This document shows positions 1 through 7,114 of a DNA stretch of 38,978 nucleotides, piece after piece. This DNA is from Campylobacteraceae bacterium. GTDB lineage: Bacteria; Campylobacterota; Campylobacteria; Campylobacterales; Sulfurovaceae. How positions within the stretch are numbered: the stretch's first letter is position 1; each line of letters begins with the position of its first letter. The stretch is from contig JALVWQ010000034.1 of NCBI GenBank assembly GCA_027034975.1, forward strand, positions 1 to 38,978, given 5' to 3'. A program made the position numbers and the translations under genes. The notes beneath the pieces were generated by a model. That model did no database searches and was not told the origin of the DNA. It worked only from the letters and a program-made list of their open reading frames with translations.

Positions 1-1
1 T

Positions 2-172
2 GGCGGAACAGCACTTATTAAGACTCTTGGCTGGTCTAAAGAGGCATTTAATGGATACAGCGTAGGATTTATGATATTCGCAGGCGTAGTTGTATTGGCA
101 ATTATTGGTATAAGCTTAGTAAAAACCCGCTGGAGAACAACTTGGGGTGTTAGTGCTGGAGGAAGAATTTAA
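2..172 (+). CDS. C-terminal end of a NarK-like MFS nitrate/nitrite transporter (partial)
   Basis: The reading frame is open from the window edge to a TAA at 170-172 and encodes the last 56 residues of a membrane protein. One hydrophobic helix (about GFMIFAGVVVLAIIGISLV) is followed by a basic, Trp-containing tail, KTRWRTTWGVSAGGRI. That last-helix plus tail pattern resembles the C-termini of NarK-family nitrate/nitrite transporters. The neighbour fits: PP2C/kinase fusion genes like the next one are often found beside nitrate-assimilation transporters. The start and most of the protein lie outside the window, so the family call rests on the tail and the context. Another MFS carrier cannot be excluded. 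Confidence 0.5.
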   Translation, partial: GGTALIKTLGWSKEAFNGYSVGFMIFAGVVVLAIIGISLVKTRWRTTWGVSAGGRI

Positions 173-184
173 TCTTTCCAGCAC
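153..184 (+). terminator. Hairpin overlapping the transporter stop codon
   Basis: GTGCTGGA at 153-160 is the exact reverse complement of TCCAGCAC at 177-184, and two further G-U pairs can extend the stem. It spans the last codons and the stop of the transporter. There is no strong T-run after it, so it could be a terminator or a 3'-stabilising hairpin. Confidence 0.45.
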
Positions 185-247
185 AAAAGCTAATTTTCTC
201 TATTAAAACTGCCTACATTTTAACCACAAGACCCTCACAAATTTTGT

Positions 248-253
248 TATGAT
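248..253 (+). promoter_or_regulatory. Candidate -10 box for the phosphatase/kinase gene
   Basis: TATGAT lies 22 bp upstream of the ATG at 275, with an AAGGAG Shine-Dalgarno at 263-268 in between. No convincing -35 box is seen. The leader would be short, and the upstream hairpin supports a separate promoter here. Confidence 0.3.
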
Positions 254-274
254 AAAGCAATCAAGGAGTTTTGT

Positions 275-1903
275 ATGTCTAAAAAGAATTTAGAAATTTC
301 AGCATTTAACTTAGCCAAAGGTAAAGAGTTAAAGGGTGATGACTATTTTGCTTACAAGCAGTTAGATGATATTACAATTGCAGTAGTTTGCGACGGGGTA
401 GGTAGTGCAAAGGCTGGAGCAAAGGCGGCTCAGAGGACAGTAGAGTTTTTAATAAATTCGCTTAAGAATCGCCCTATCTCTTGGAGTATGGAGAAGTCTA
501 TACTCCATTTTATTGAGAATATTAACCATATTTTGTATATGGAGTCACAGCAAGAATATGAGAGTGTCGAGTATGTAACAACTTTAGCTCTTGTTGTAAT
601 AGAGGGAAATCGCCTCTATGGGGCAAATGTTGGCGATAGCCGCATCTACCTAAAAAGAGATGGTAAGCTGACACAACTCTCTAACGACCACTCAATGAGC
701 GAAGAGAATATGGAGCATATCTTAACTGCCGCAATTGGCTTAGAGGAGAGTGTAACGCCCTACTATTTTGAGAATAACATAAGTTGCAATGATAGATTAC
801 TTCTATGTAGCGATGGGCTCTATAATGAGCTGAACGAAGATGAACTCAAAGAGGGTATCGATATAAATGCCTCTTTTTTGGTTAAAAAAGCAAGCAAAAA
901 ACATAACGATCTCCTGCCAGATGATACAACCGCAATTGTTATAAAAGTTAAAGAGTTAGACCCAAGACTCCACTACAAGCAAAAAAGTTTAAAGATTCAA
1001 GAGAGCTACAAAAAAGGCGAAGTGATAGATGGCTACATGCTCCTTAAACCCCTAGCACAGCACAAAAGAGTCTGGCTCTGTAGCAAAAGAGGACAAAACT
1101 ATGTAATTAAATTTGCACCTGCAGAAGCAACTGATGATCCAAAACTTTTAGATCTCTTTGTAAAAGAGGTATGGAATGCGAAACGACTCAAAGCTGGATT
1201 TTTTGTAAAAGCGGTTGTGCCAAACAATAGAACACACCGCTACTATATAATGCAATATATAGATGGAGTTGAATTAAAAGAGAAAATCAAAAAGCGACCA
1301 ATCAGTGTAGATAGCGGGATAGAGTTGGCAAAATTTATGCTAAAGATGGCACAGTTTTTAATTCGCCAAGATTTAGTACATGGTGATATAAAGCCCGAGA
1401 ATATTATGATTTATGAGCGAAAAGAGAAAGAGGCATTTAAATTTGTAGATTTTGGCTCAATTACCGAAGCGTATAGCGATGTTAGCCGTGCAGGAACACC
1501 TAGCTACTTAGCACCCGAACGATTTAGTGGCGAACCTATAACCGAGCAGAGCGAAATATTTGCAATAGGAGTTACACTCTACGAAGCACTTACAGGCAAA
1601 CTACCTTATGGCGAAACAGAGCCTTTCCAAACCCCAACATTTAAACCAGCCAAAAGACCTAGCAGCCTTAACCCTAAGGTACCAAAGTGGCTCGATAGTA
1701 TTATAATGAAAGCGATAGAGATAGACCCAAAACGAAGATATACCCACTACTCAAATATGCTCTATGAACTCAATAATCCGCAAAAGGTAGCCCCATACTT
1801 TGCCAAAGAGGAGACGCTCCTAACTAAAAACCCTTTAACAGTTTGTAGAGTTGCTCTTGTTCTTTCGCTGCTTGCTAACTTTGCATTTTTAGTTTTTGGA
1901 TAG
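275..1903 (+). CDS. Fused PP2C-type protein phosphatase / Ser-Thr protein kinase, membrane-anchored
   Basis: A bifunctional signalling protein of 542 residues. The N-terminal half (about 1-226) is a PP2C phosphatase: metal-binding DGVG at 40-43, GDSRIYL from 120, SDGL at 179-182 and DDTT at 216-219. After a linker comes a Hanks-type kinase (about 250-500) with the ATP lysine K279, HGDIKPEN at 369-376, DFG at 392-394 and APE at 413-415. The glycine-rich loop is degenerate (PLAQHKRVWL, about 259-268). The C-terminus ends in one hydrophobic segment (about 520-541), which implies a tail anchor with both catalytic domains in the cytoplasm. Such fusions accompany nitrate-assimilation genes in other proteobacteria; here a NarK-like gene precedes it and amtB/glnB follow. 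A role in nitrogen signalling is inferred and no substrate is known. The ATG has AAGGAG six bases before it. Confidence 0.93.
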   Translation: MSKKNLEISAFNLAKGKELKGDDYFAYKQLDDITIAVVCDGVGSAKAGAKAAQRTVEFLINSLKNRPISWSMEKSILHFIENINHILYMESQQEYESVEYVTTLALVVIEGNRLYGANVGDSRIYLKRDGKLTQLSNDHSMSEENMEHILTAAIGLEESVTPYYFENNISCNDRLLLCSDGLYNELNEDELKEGIDINASFLVKKASKKHNDLLPDDTTAIVIKVKELDPRLHYKQKSLKIQESYKKGEVIDGYMLLKPLAQHKRVWLCSKRGQNYVIKFAPAEATDDPKLLDLFVKEVWNAKRLKAGFFVKAVVPNNRTHRYYIMQYIDGVELKEKIKKRPISVDSGIELAKFMLKMAQFLIRQDLVHGDIKPENIMIYERKEKEAFKFVDFGSITEAYSDVSRAGTPSYLAPERFSGEPITEQSEIFAIGVTLYEALTGKLPYGETEPFQTPTFKPAKRPSSLNPKVPKWLDSIIMKAIEIDPKRRYTHYSNMLYELNNPQKVAPYFAKEETLLTKNPLTVCRVALVLSLLANFAFLVFG

Positions 1904-1931
1904 TAAAACCCTTACTACGAGGGACTTTACT
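1902..1931 (+). terminator. Imperfect hairpin after the phosphatase/kinase gene
   Basis: AGTAAA at 1902-1907 pairs with TTTACT at 1926-1931, and CCC at 1909-1911 with GGG at 1921-1923, across a small internal loop. A T-rich stretch follows. It starts inside the stop codon, so it is a plausible terminator. Confidence 0.45.
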
Positions 1932-1979
1932 TAATATTTTATCTTTAATATAAGAAAAAACTATCTTTAAAAATCGAAA

Positions 1980-1998
1980 TTGCTTAATTTTTAAGCAA
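1980..1998. promoter_or_regulatory. Perfect inverted repeat upstream of amtB (candidate operator)
   Basis: TTGCTTAA at 1980-1987 and TTAAGCAA at 1991-1998 form a perfect 8-bp inverted repeat with a 3-bp spacer. It lies 22 bp before the TATAAT at 2020 and 60 bp before the amtB ATG. No T-run follows, so it looks more like a protein-binding site than a terminator. The regulator is unknown. Confidence 0.45.
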
Positions 1999-2019
1999 TA
2001 ATATCTGTTGACCTTACTA

Positions 2020-2029
2020 TATAATTATA
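2020..2029 (+). promoter_or_regulatory. Candidate amtB promoter (-10 TATAATTATA)
   Basis: TATAATTATA occurs 29 bp before the amtB start codon. Exactly the same decamer is found at 3391-3400 upstream of glnB, which suggests the two nitrogen genes share promoter architecture. A TTGACC at 2008-2013 is too close to be its -35. It could instead serve a TGTAAA hexamer at 2031-2036 with a 17-bp spacer. No sigma-54 (GG-N10-GC) site was recognised. Confidence 0.4.
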
Positions 2030-2057
2030 GTGTAAAATTTTATTTTAAGGATGAGAC

Positions 2058-3371
2058 ATGAAGATGAAACTTCTTGCACTTTTAGCGTTACTGCTTCCAG
2101 CTCTAGCATTTGCTGGTGAAGCTCCAAAATTAGATAGCGGTGATACTGCATGGATGATGGTATCTACTGCTTTTGTACTTTTAATGACTCCAGCAGGTCT
2201 TGCACTGTTCTATGCTGGTATGACTAGAAGTAAAAACTCACTCAACACTTATGCAATGGTTGTTGGTGCATTTGTTGTAGCGATGATTGTATGGATTGTT
2301 GCAGGTTACTCAATTGCATTTAGTACAAATGCCGATGCAACTATGCAAAAATTCTTTGGTGGCTTAAGCAATGTAATGCTTAACGGTATTAAGTGGACTG
2401 AGCTAAGTGGTAGCTACCCAACTTATGTATTTATTGCTTTCCAAGGTACATTTGCAGCAATTACAGTTGCAATTGCGAGTGGTTCTGTTATTGAGAGAAT
2501 TAAATTTTCAACTTGGTTAGTCATTGTAATTCTTTGGGGATTAATTGTATATGCTCCAGTTGCTCACATGGTATGGGGCGGTGAAGGTGCCTTGCTTTTC
2601 GATTTAGGTGCGTTAGACTTTGCGGGCGGTACAGTTGTCCATATGAATGGTGGTCTTGCTGGTTTAGTACTTGCTATTTTAGTTGGGAAAAGAACAAATT
2701 ACCCAAAAATTGCTGTTAAACCTATGAGTGTAATGCTCACTGCCCTTGGTGCTGCTCTCCTTTGGTTTGGCTGGTATGGGTTTAATGCTGGTTCTGCGTT
2801 TGGTGCAAATGCAATTGCTGGTTTAGCACTTCTTACTACAACTGTAGCAACTGCTCTTGCTGGTATCGTATGGATGCTTTTAGAGTGGATTATCTATAAA
2901 AAGCCTACACTTCTTGGTTTAGCGTCTGGTATCGTTGCAGGTCTTGTAGCTATTACTCCAGCAGCTGGTTTTGTAAATGTAAGTGGTGCTATGATTGTTG
3001 GTGCTGTTGGTTCACTACTTGGATTCTTTGGTGTTGTTAGTCTTAAGAAGATGTTTAAGTACGATGATAGCTTAGATGCATTCGGTATCCACTTTATTGC
3101 TGGTTTATGGGGTGCATTGGCAACTGGTCTACTTGCTCTTAACGATAAAGATCTTCTATGGGATGGTCCTTTAAAAGAGAGTGGCGATAGAATGGGACAA
3201 TTTATAGTTCAGTTAGAGTCTGTTGGCGTTACAATTGCTTGGGTACTTGTTGGTACAGTAATTGTTTACTTTATCGCAGCTGCAGTAACTGGTGGCGGAA
3301 GAGTAGATAGCGAAACAGAAGAGATGGGTCTTGATGAGGCAACTCACGGAGAGAAAAGTTTTTATCTATAA
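2058..3371 (+). CDS. amtB: Ammonium transporter (Amt family)
   Basis: An ammonium channel of the Amt/Mep/Rh family, 437 residues, in the inner membrane. A cleavable signal peptide (about 1-19, ending AFAG) precedes some eleven hydrophobic helices, as in other proteobacterial AmtB proteins. The paired pore histidines are H195 (in VVHMNGG) and H345 (in GIHFIAG), and the TPAGLALFYAGM motif lies at 44-55. The soluble C-terminal tail is where PII binds in the family. It directly precedes glnB, its usual partner, which blocks the channel when nitrogen is plentiful. AAGGA at 2047-2051 is the ribosome-binding site. A private promoter region with an inverted repeat lies upstream. Confidence 0.97.
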   Translation: MKMKLLALLALLLPALAFAGEAPKLDSGDTAWMMVSTAFVLLMTPAGLALFYAGMTRSKNSLNTYAMVVGAFVVAMIVWIVAGYSIAFSTNADATMQKFFGGLSNVMLNGIKWTELSGSYPTYVFIAFQGTFAAITVAIASGSVIERIKFSTWLVIVILWGLIVYAPVAHMVWGGEGALLFDLGALDFAGGTVVHMNGGLAGLVLAILVGKRTNYPKIAVKPMSVMLTALGAALLWFGWYGFNAGSAFGANAIAGLALLTTTVATALAGIVWMLLEWIIYKKPTLLGLASGIVAGLVAITPAAGFVNVSGAMIVGAVGSLLGFFGVVSLKKMFKYDDSLDAFGIHFIAGLWGALATGLLALNDKDLLWDGPLKESGDRMGQFIVQLESVGVTIAWVLVGTVIVYFIAAAVTGGGRVDSETEEMGLDEATHGEKSFYL

Positions 3372-3390
3372 TTTATTGTTTAGATTTGGA

Positions 3391-3400
3391 TATAATTATA
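3391..3400 (+). promoter_or_regulatory. Candidate glnB promoter (-10 TATAATTATA)
   Basis: The decamer is identical to that upstream of amtB. It lies in the 76-bp amtB-glnB gap, and initiation about 7 bp downstream would place the hairpin at 3408-3426 at the very 5' end of the transcript. That would give glnB its own mRNA besides read-through from amtB. Confidence 0.35.
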
Positions 3401-3407
3401 AATAAAA

Positions 3408-3426
3408 AGCTAGGCTTGCCCTAGCT
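3408..3426 (+). promoter_or_regulatory. Hairpin in the amtB-glnB leader
   Basis: AGCTAGG at 3408-3414 pairs perfectly with CCTAGCT at 3420-3426 around a 5-nt loop. It ends 8 nt before the AAGGAG ribosome-binding site of glnB and has no T-run. It may set relative amtB/glnB dosage by stabilising a processed or separately initiated glnB mRNA. Confidence 0.5.
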
Positions 3427-3435
3427 AAGATTTAA

Positions 3436-3789
<354 letters not shown>

Positions 3790-3790
3790 T

Positions 3791-3825
3791 TTAAGCCTAG
3801 AGCGAAGAGCACAGAGCTTATTGCT
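3791..3825. repeat. Degenerate heptad repeat array (GC-core class), 5 units
   Basis: GC dinucleotides recur exactly every 7 bp at 3795, 3802, 3809, 3816 and 3823, with mostly A/G before them. Read on + the unit is about RAGCNNA. The array starts 2 bp after the glnB stop. It belongs to the same class as the arrays at 5601 and 29500. Confidence 0.6.
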
Positions 3826-3829
3826 TTTG

Positions 3830-3844
3830 TGTGGCTTCGCCACA
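3830..3844 (+). terminator. Candidate glnB terminator hairpin
   Basis: TGTGGC and GCCACA form a 6-bp GC-rich stem around a TTC loop, 41 bp after the glnB stop. The bases after it are not a T-run (ATTCTAAATAAG). A second hairpin, CTTAAG-CAA-CTTAAG at 3864-3878, follows before the next gene. Confidence 0.45.
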
Positions 3845-3920
3845 TTCTAAATAAGAACTCCCCCTTAAGCAACTTAAGAGTAAAATAGCAGCTCAAAATA
3901 TATAACTTGAGAGCAATTTA

Positions 3921-5537
3921 GTGAAAAAAAACTCTACACTTTTAAATTATCTAAAATTTATTCTAATTACCTTTGTTATACTCTATCTCTATAATGTAAT
4001 TTCCCACTTTATTACACAGATGCCAATCGTTGCAGGCAAGAGAGTCTTTTTAATTGAATTTCCAATCTACTTAGCACTTGCTACCCCTTTTTACTTTGCA
4101 AGAGCCCAGAGCCCTTTTTATAAATATACTCTTCCAAATATCTTTGGGCTCACCCTCTATGCTATTTTCGATACCGTTTACGCTTTTTTACTTCGCTCCC
4201 CTCGAATCTCTGATCTAAAAAATATAGATACCATATTCGACTTCTACCCCTTAGCTGTAGTAGGCATTGTTATCTCTACGGCACTGCTTATTTTCTTAGC
4301 TCTCTTACTACTTAAACATACAAAAAAATTTTACACAAAAGCAGAGTTTAAAAAAACAATTCTACTACGCTCTACAGCCCTGATTACCCTACTCTTCCTA
4401 CTACAAAGCAGTGCTTTCTTAAAGCTAAACGAAAGACTCTTTATCTATATGCCATGGGCAGAGAAATCTACAATAAAAAAGAATGGGAGAATCTCTAGTT
4501 TTCTCTACTTCTCCTACCAAGAGCAGAAAAACAGAGCGAAACTTTTACAACAAACCAATAATAGAATCGATATTACAGATACCCTCTACCAAGGCAAACT
4601 ACTTACAAAGCCAAATATCTACTTTATAGTGCTTGAGAGCTTTATAAATCCAAACTATCTACAAAATATAGAGTATAGTCCAAATCCGCTTGCAAAAGAG
4701 ATGTTGCCGTACTTACATAATGGCAACTTCTCTCATATCATCTCGCCTGTCTATGGTGGCAATACCGCACAAGCAGAGTTTGAGCTACTTACAGGCATTC
4801 CAGCCCTTGCAAAAATTGATACAATCGAATTTAACCTCTTTAAAGGGGGAAAAATCGATAGTTTCGTAACGCAGCTACAAAAAAATAGCTACCAAACATT
4901 TGCAACTATCGCAACAGGTGCAAACTTTTTTAACTCTAGGGTAGCCTACAAAAGCCTTGGATTTCAAAATGTGCGTTTTCTCAAAGAAGAAGAGGATTTC
5001 CACCAAAATCCAAACGACAAAAAGATATTTGACGGCGATCTCTTTAACTACAATCTCAAAGTTATCAAAGAGCATCTCCAACACCACAAAGAACCATTTA
5101 TCAGTTACACACTTGGAATGTATGGGCATATCCCATATGAACGCAACAAAAAAGAGCGATCCGATGTTATAGAAGTAAAAAATAGTAAAAACCGTGCTGT
5201 AAAAAGAATAGCCAACCAATTCTACTACCGCACCAAAGCTTTAGCAAGCTATATTCAAAATATTTTAGCACTCGATCCAAAGAGTCTTATTTTTATCTCG
5301 AGCGACCATATCCCAGCACTCTTAAATCGCCAAATCCACTATAAATATGAGAAACACACCAATATCGCCCTGCTCCTCTACAAGGGGAAGTTTATTAACC
5401 TTAAAACAATGCACCAATATGAAGTACCTCATCTCCTATGGAGTCTACTTACGAAACAAAAGATGCCAAAACTCACAAAAGAGAAATTAGAGCAGCTCTA
5501 CTTCAAAGCCCTCTACCAAGGGGTACAAGAGCCATAA
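3921..5537 (+). CDS. LTA synthase-like / sulfatase-fold membrane phosphotransferase
   Basis: A 538-residue protein of the alkaline-phosphatase superfamily, LTA-synthase/MdoB branch. These enzymes move phosphoglycerol or similar head groups onto envelope glycans outside the membrane. Several hydrophobic helices lie in the first 170 residues. The catalytic domain from about residue 230 has metal-site E239 (VLES), nucleophile T282 in YGGNTAQAEFE, H403 (MYGH) and SSDH with D462/H463. The substrate is unknown; this phylum has no teichoic acids, so an envelope glycan or lipid is inferred. The start is GTG with GAGAG six bases upstream; no better start exists. The flanks have their own hairpins, so it is probably a single-gene transcript. 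Confidence 0.85.
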   Translation: MKKNSTLLNYLKFILITFVILYLYNVISHFITQMPIVAGKRVFLIEFPIYLALATPFYFARAQSPFYKYTLPNIFGLTLYAIFDTVYAFLLRSPRISDLKNIDTIFDFYPLAVVGIVISTALLIFLALLLLKHTKKFYTKAEFKKTILLRSTALITLLFLLQSSAFLKLNERLFIYMPWAEKSTIKKNGRISSFLYFSYQEQKNRAKLLQQTNNRIDITDTLYQGKLLTKPNIYFIVLESFINPNYLQNIEYSPNPLAKEMLPYLHNGNFSHIISPVYGGNTAQAEFELLTGIPALAKIDTIEFNLFKGGKIDSFVTQLQKNSYQTFATIATGANFFNSRVAYKSLGFQNVRFLKEEEDFHQNPNDKKIFDGDLFNYNLKVIKEHLQHHKEPFISYTLGMYGHIPYERNKKERSDVIEVKNSKNRAVKRIANQFYYRTKALASYIQNILALDPKSLIFISSDHIPALLNRQIHYKYEKHTNIALLLYKGKFINLKTMHQYEVPHLLWSLLTKQKMPKLTKEKLEQLYFKALYQGVQEP

Positions 5538-5538
5538 A

Positions 5539-5572
5539 CCCAAAATTTGCATTAGCCGATACAAAATTTGGG
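5539..5572 (+). terminator. Imperfect inverted repeat after the LTA synthase-like gene
   Basis: CCCAAAATTTG at 5539-5549 and CAAAATTTGGG at 5562-5572 pair at 10 of 11 positions around a 12-nt loop, beginning just past the stop codon. It resembles the CCCAAAT/ATTTGGG hairpin at 8921-8941. A terminator or a small dispersed palindrome are both possible. Confidence 0.45.
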
Positions 5573-5600
5573 ATAAAGAGATGCAATATAAAAACTCCTT

Positions 5601-5635
5601 TAGCTTACAGCTTTTTGCTTAAAGCTTTATGCTTA
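5601..5635. repeat. Degenerate heptad repeat array (GC-core class), 5 units
   Basis: GC dinucleotides recur exactly every 7 bp at 5603, 5610, 5617, 5624 and 5631. Read on the - strand from the adjacent gene the unit is about AAGCNNA. The last unit contains the stop codon (5633-5635) of the - strand hydrolase, so the array overlaps coding sequence by the stop. Confidence 0.65.
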
Positions 5636-6241
5636 CAAAGCTACCCACTCTACCCTTAAAAGCTCTTTCTCGTTTTCAAAAATTGTAGCCTCGAATTTGT
5701 CGCCAACTCTGTAGTTCCCTACCCCTTTTGGTGTGCCACTCATTATAATGTCGTTATCTTCCAAAGACATGAAACTCTCTATCTCTTTGAGGATCACATC
5801 TGGCTTATAGATCATCAACTCATAGTTCGCCTCTTGCTGGAGTTTGCCGTTTATCTTTAGCTCAAACGAGAGATCTTTCAAATCGCCATGAAACTCTATA
5901 AAATCACTCAATACTGCTGAGTTATCAAAAGCCTTTGCACGCTCCCACGGAAGCCCCTTTTCTTTAGCATACTCTTGTGCCTCTTTATTAGTCAAATCTA
6001 AGCCAATCCCGACCCCAACAATCTTAGAAGAGGCAACAATATAGCAGAGCTCACACTCAAAACGGTGTTTATTACTAAAGAAGCATAACTCATTTGTAAT
6101 TGCAGAGTTTGGCTTATTAAAAAGCACCATTTGGCTTGGCATCTCATTGCCTAACTCTTGAATATGCTCTACATAGTTTCGCCCCACACAGACTACTTTA
6201 CTTGGAGTAACACTCTCGCCTCTAAAATTTATACTATTCAT
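5633..6241 (-). CDS. Fumarylacetoacetate hydrolase (FAH) family protein
   Basis: A 202-residue member of the FAH fold family, which includes acylpyruvate hydrolases, oxaloacetate decarboxylases and tautomerases. Visible family marks are KVVCVGRNY at 15-23, the metal ligands E62 and E64 in HRFECELCYIV, D82 in GLDLT, the AKAFDNSAVLSDF stretch near 103-115 and MSGTPKGVG near 168. The length matches single-domain YcgM-like enzymes. It ends inside a heptad repeat array and starts 54 bp from the divergent luxS. The exact substrate cannot be told from sequence; acylpyruvate hydrolysis or oxaloacetate housekeeping are the usual roles. Confidence 0.88.
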   Translation of the reverse strand: MNSINFRGESVTPSKVVCVGRNYVEHIQELGNEMPSQMVLFNKPNSAITNELCFFSNKHRFECELCYIVASSKIVGVGIGLDLTNKEAQEYAKEKGLPWERAKAFDNSAVLSDFIEFHGDLKDLSFELKINGKLQQEANYELMIYKPDVILKEIESFMSLEDNDIIMSGTPKGVGNYRVGDKFEATIFENEKELLRVEWVAL

Positions 6242-6295
6242 AGCTTCCCTTTAGCTTTTTTGTGTATTATAACCAAAAAGTAAAAAGGATAACCA
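6242..6295. promoter_or_regulatory. Divergent promoter region, FAH gene (-) and luxS (+)
   Basis: Only 54 bp separate the two start codons, so both promoters must overlap. On the - strand TATAAT lies at 6266-6271, 25 bp from the hydrolase ATG. On + a TATTAT at 6265-6270 lies in the same place, followed by AAGGA at 6285-6289 before the luxS ATG. Both -10 boxes use the same base pairs, so transcription in the two directions is probably mutually exclusive. Confidence 0.45.
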
Positions 6296-6802
6296 ATGCC
6301 ACTTCTTGATAGTTTTATGGTAGACCATACAAAAATGCCAGCTCCGGCAGTGAGAGTTGCAAAAACAATGCAAACACCTTGCGGAGATACAATAACCGTT
6401 TTCGACCTCCGATTCTGCAAACCTAATAAAGAGATTATGGGAGAAAAGGGTATCCACACTCTCGAGCACCTCTTTGCAGGCTTTATGCGAGAGCACCTAA
6501 ATAGCGATAGTGTAGAGATTATCGACATCTCTCCAATGGGGTGTAGAACAGGCTTCTATATGAGCCTCCTAGGAACCCCAAGCGAAGAGGAGGTTGCTCA
6601 AGCGTGGAGAGCTTCGATGCAAGATGTGCTAAATGTTAAAAGCCAAAGCGATATTCCAGAGCTCAATATCTACCAATGCGGTACCTACACAATGCACTCT
6701 CTTAAAGAGGCACAAGAGATTGCACAAAGTGTTCTCGACAAAGGCATAGGCGTTATGAACAACGAAGAGCTCAAACTCGATTTAGCAAAACTAGAAGGGT
6801 AA
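6296..6802 (+). CDS. luxS: S-ribosylhomocysteine lyase
   Basis: A cytoplasmic enzyme that cleaves S-ribosylhomocysteine to homocysteine and DPD, the precursor of autoinducer-2; it is part of the activated methyl cycle. The 168 residues carry the whole LuxS signature: the zinc site HTLEH with H54 and H58, zinc ligand C128 in QCGTY, and GCRTGFY near 82-88 with the catalytic cysteine C83. Length and numbering match enterobacterial LuxS. It heads a tight operon with the next two genes (3-bp gap, then a 1-nt overlap). The last of these is a SAM-dependent tRNA methyltransferase, so a methyl-cycle link is plausible but inferred. Confidence 0.97.
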   Translation: MPLLDSFMVDHTKMPAPAVRVAKTMQTPCGDTITVFDLRFCKPNKEIMGEKGIHTLEHLFAGFMREHLNSDSVEIIDISPMGCRTGFYMSLLGTPSEEEVAQAWRASMQDVLNVKSQSDIPELNIYQCGTYTMHSLKEAQEIAQSVLDKGIGVMNNEELKLDLAKLEG

Positions 6803-6805
6803 CAG

Positions 6806-7114
6806 ATGCATATAGCAATACCAGTAGATAATCAAGAGCTTAACGAAGCAAAAATAGCTCCCATTGCAAATGCCACAAATTGGGCAATTATCAATTTTGA
6901 TGAGGGCGAAGTAAAATCGATCCACTCAGCCCCAAGCTGGCAAGAGAGCGGAGTCGATTGGCTCGACTTTATTGTACTCGAAAACAAGTTCGAAAACATC
7001 CTTGACTTCATGAACGAAGGCATTATGGTACTAGTAAGAAGAGAGGGGCAAGATAGCATCGAAGATATTATAGAAGCCTTCAAATTCAAAGAGCTAGACG
7101 AAGCAGGATTTTAA
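6806..7114 (+). CDS. Small NifX/NifB-C-like (RNase H-fold) protein, function unknown
   Basis: A 102-residue acidic protein. The opening MHIAIPVD, the IAPIANATNWAIINFDEGEV stretch and the run of short strands and helices resemble the dinitrogenase-cofactor-binding fold (NifX / C-terminal NifB / NafY). The usual cofactor-ligating residues are not evident. It lies 3 bp after luxS, and its TAA overlaps the ATG of mnmD (TAATG), so all three are translationally coupled. It is not accompanied by nif genes here. I do not recognise a specific function. The coupling suggests either a partner of the methyltransferase or a small conserved protein of this lineage. Confidence 0.6.
   Translation: MHIAIPVDNQELNEAKIAPIANATNWAIINFDEGEVKSIHSAPSWQESGVDWLDFIVLENKFENILDFMNEGIMVLVRREGQDSIEDIIEAFKFKELDEAGF

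Noticed and set aside
5438-5659. + strand open frame across the end of the LTA synthase-like gene and the heptad array
   Set aside because: It overlaps a well supported gene in another frame and its C-terminal part is just translated repeat.
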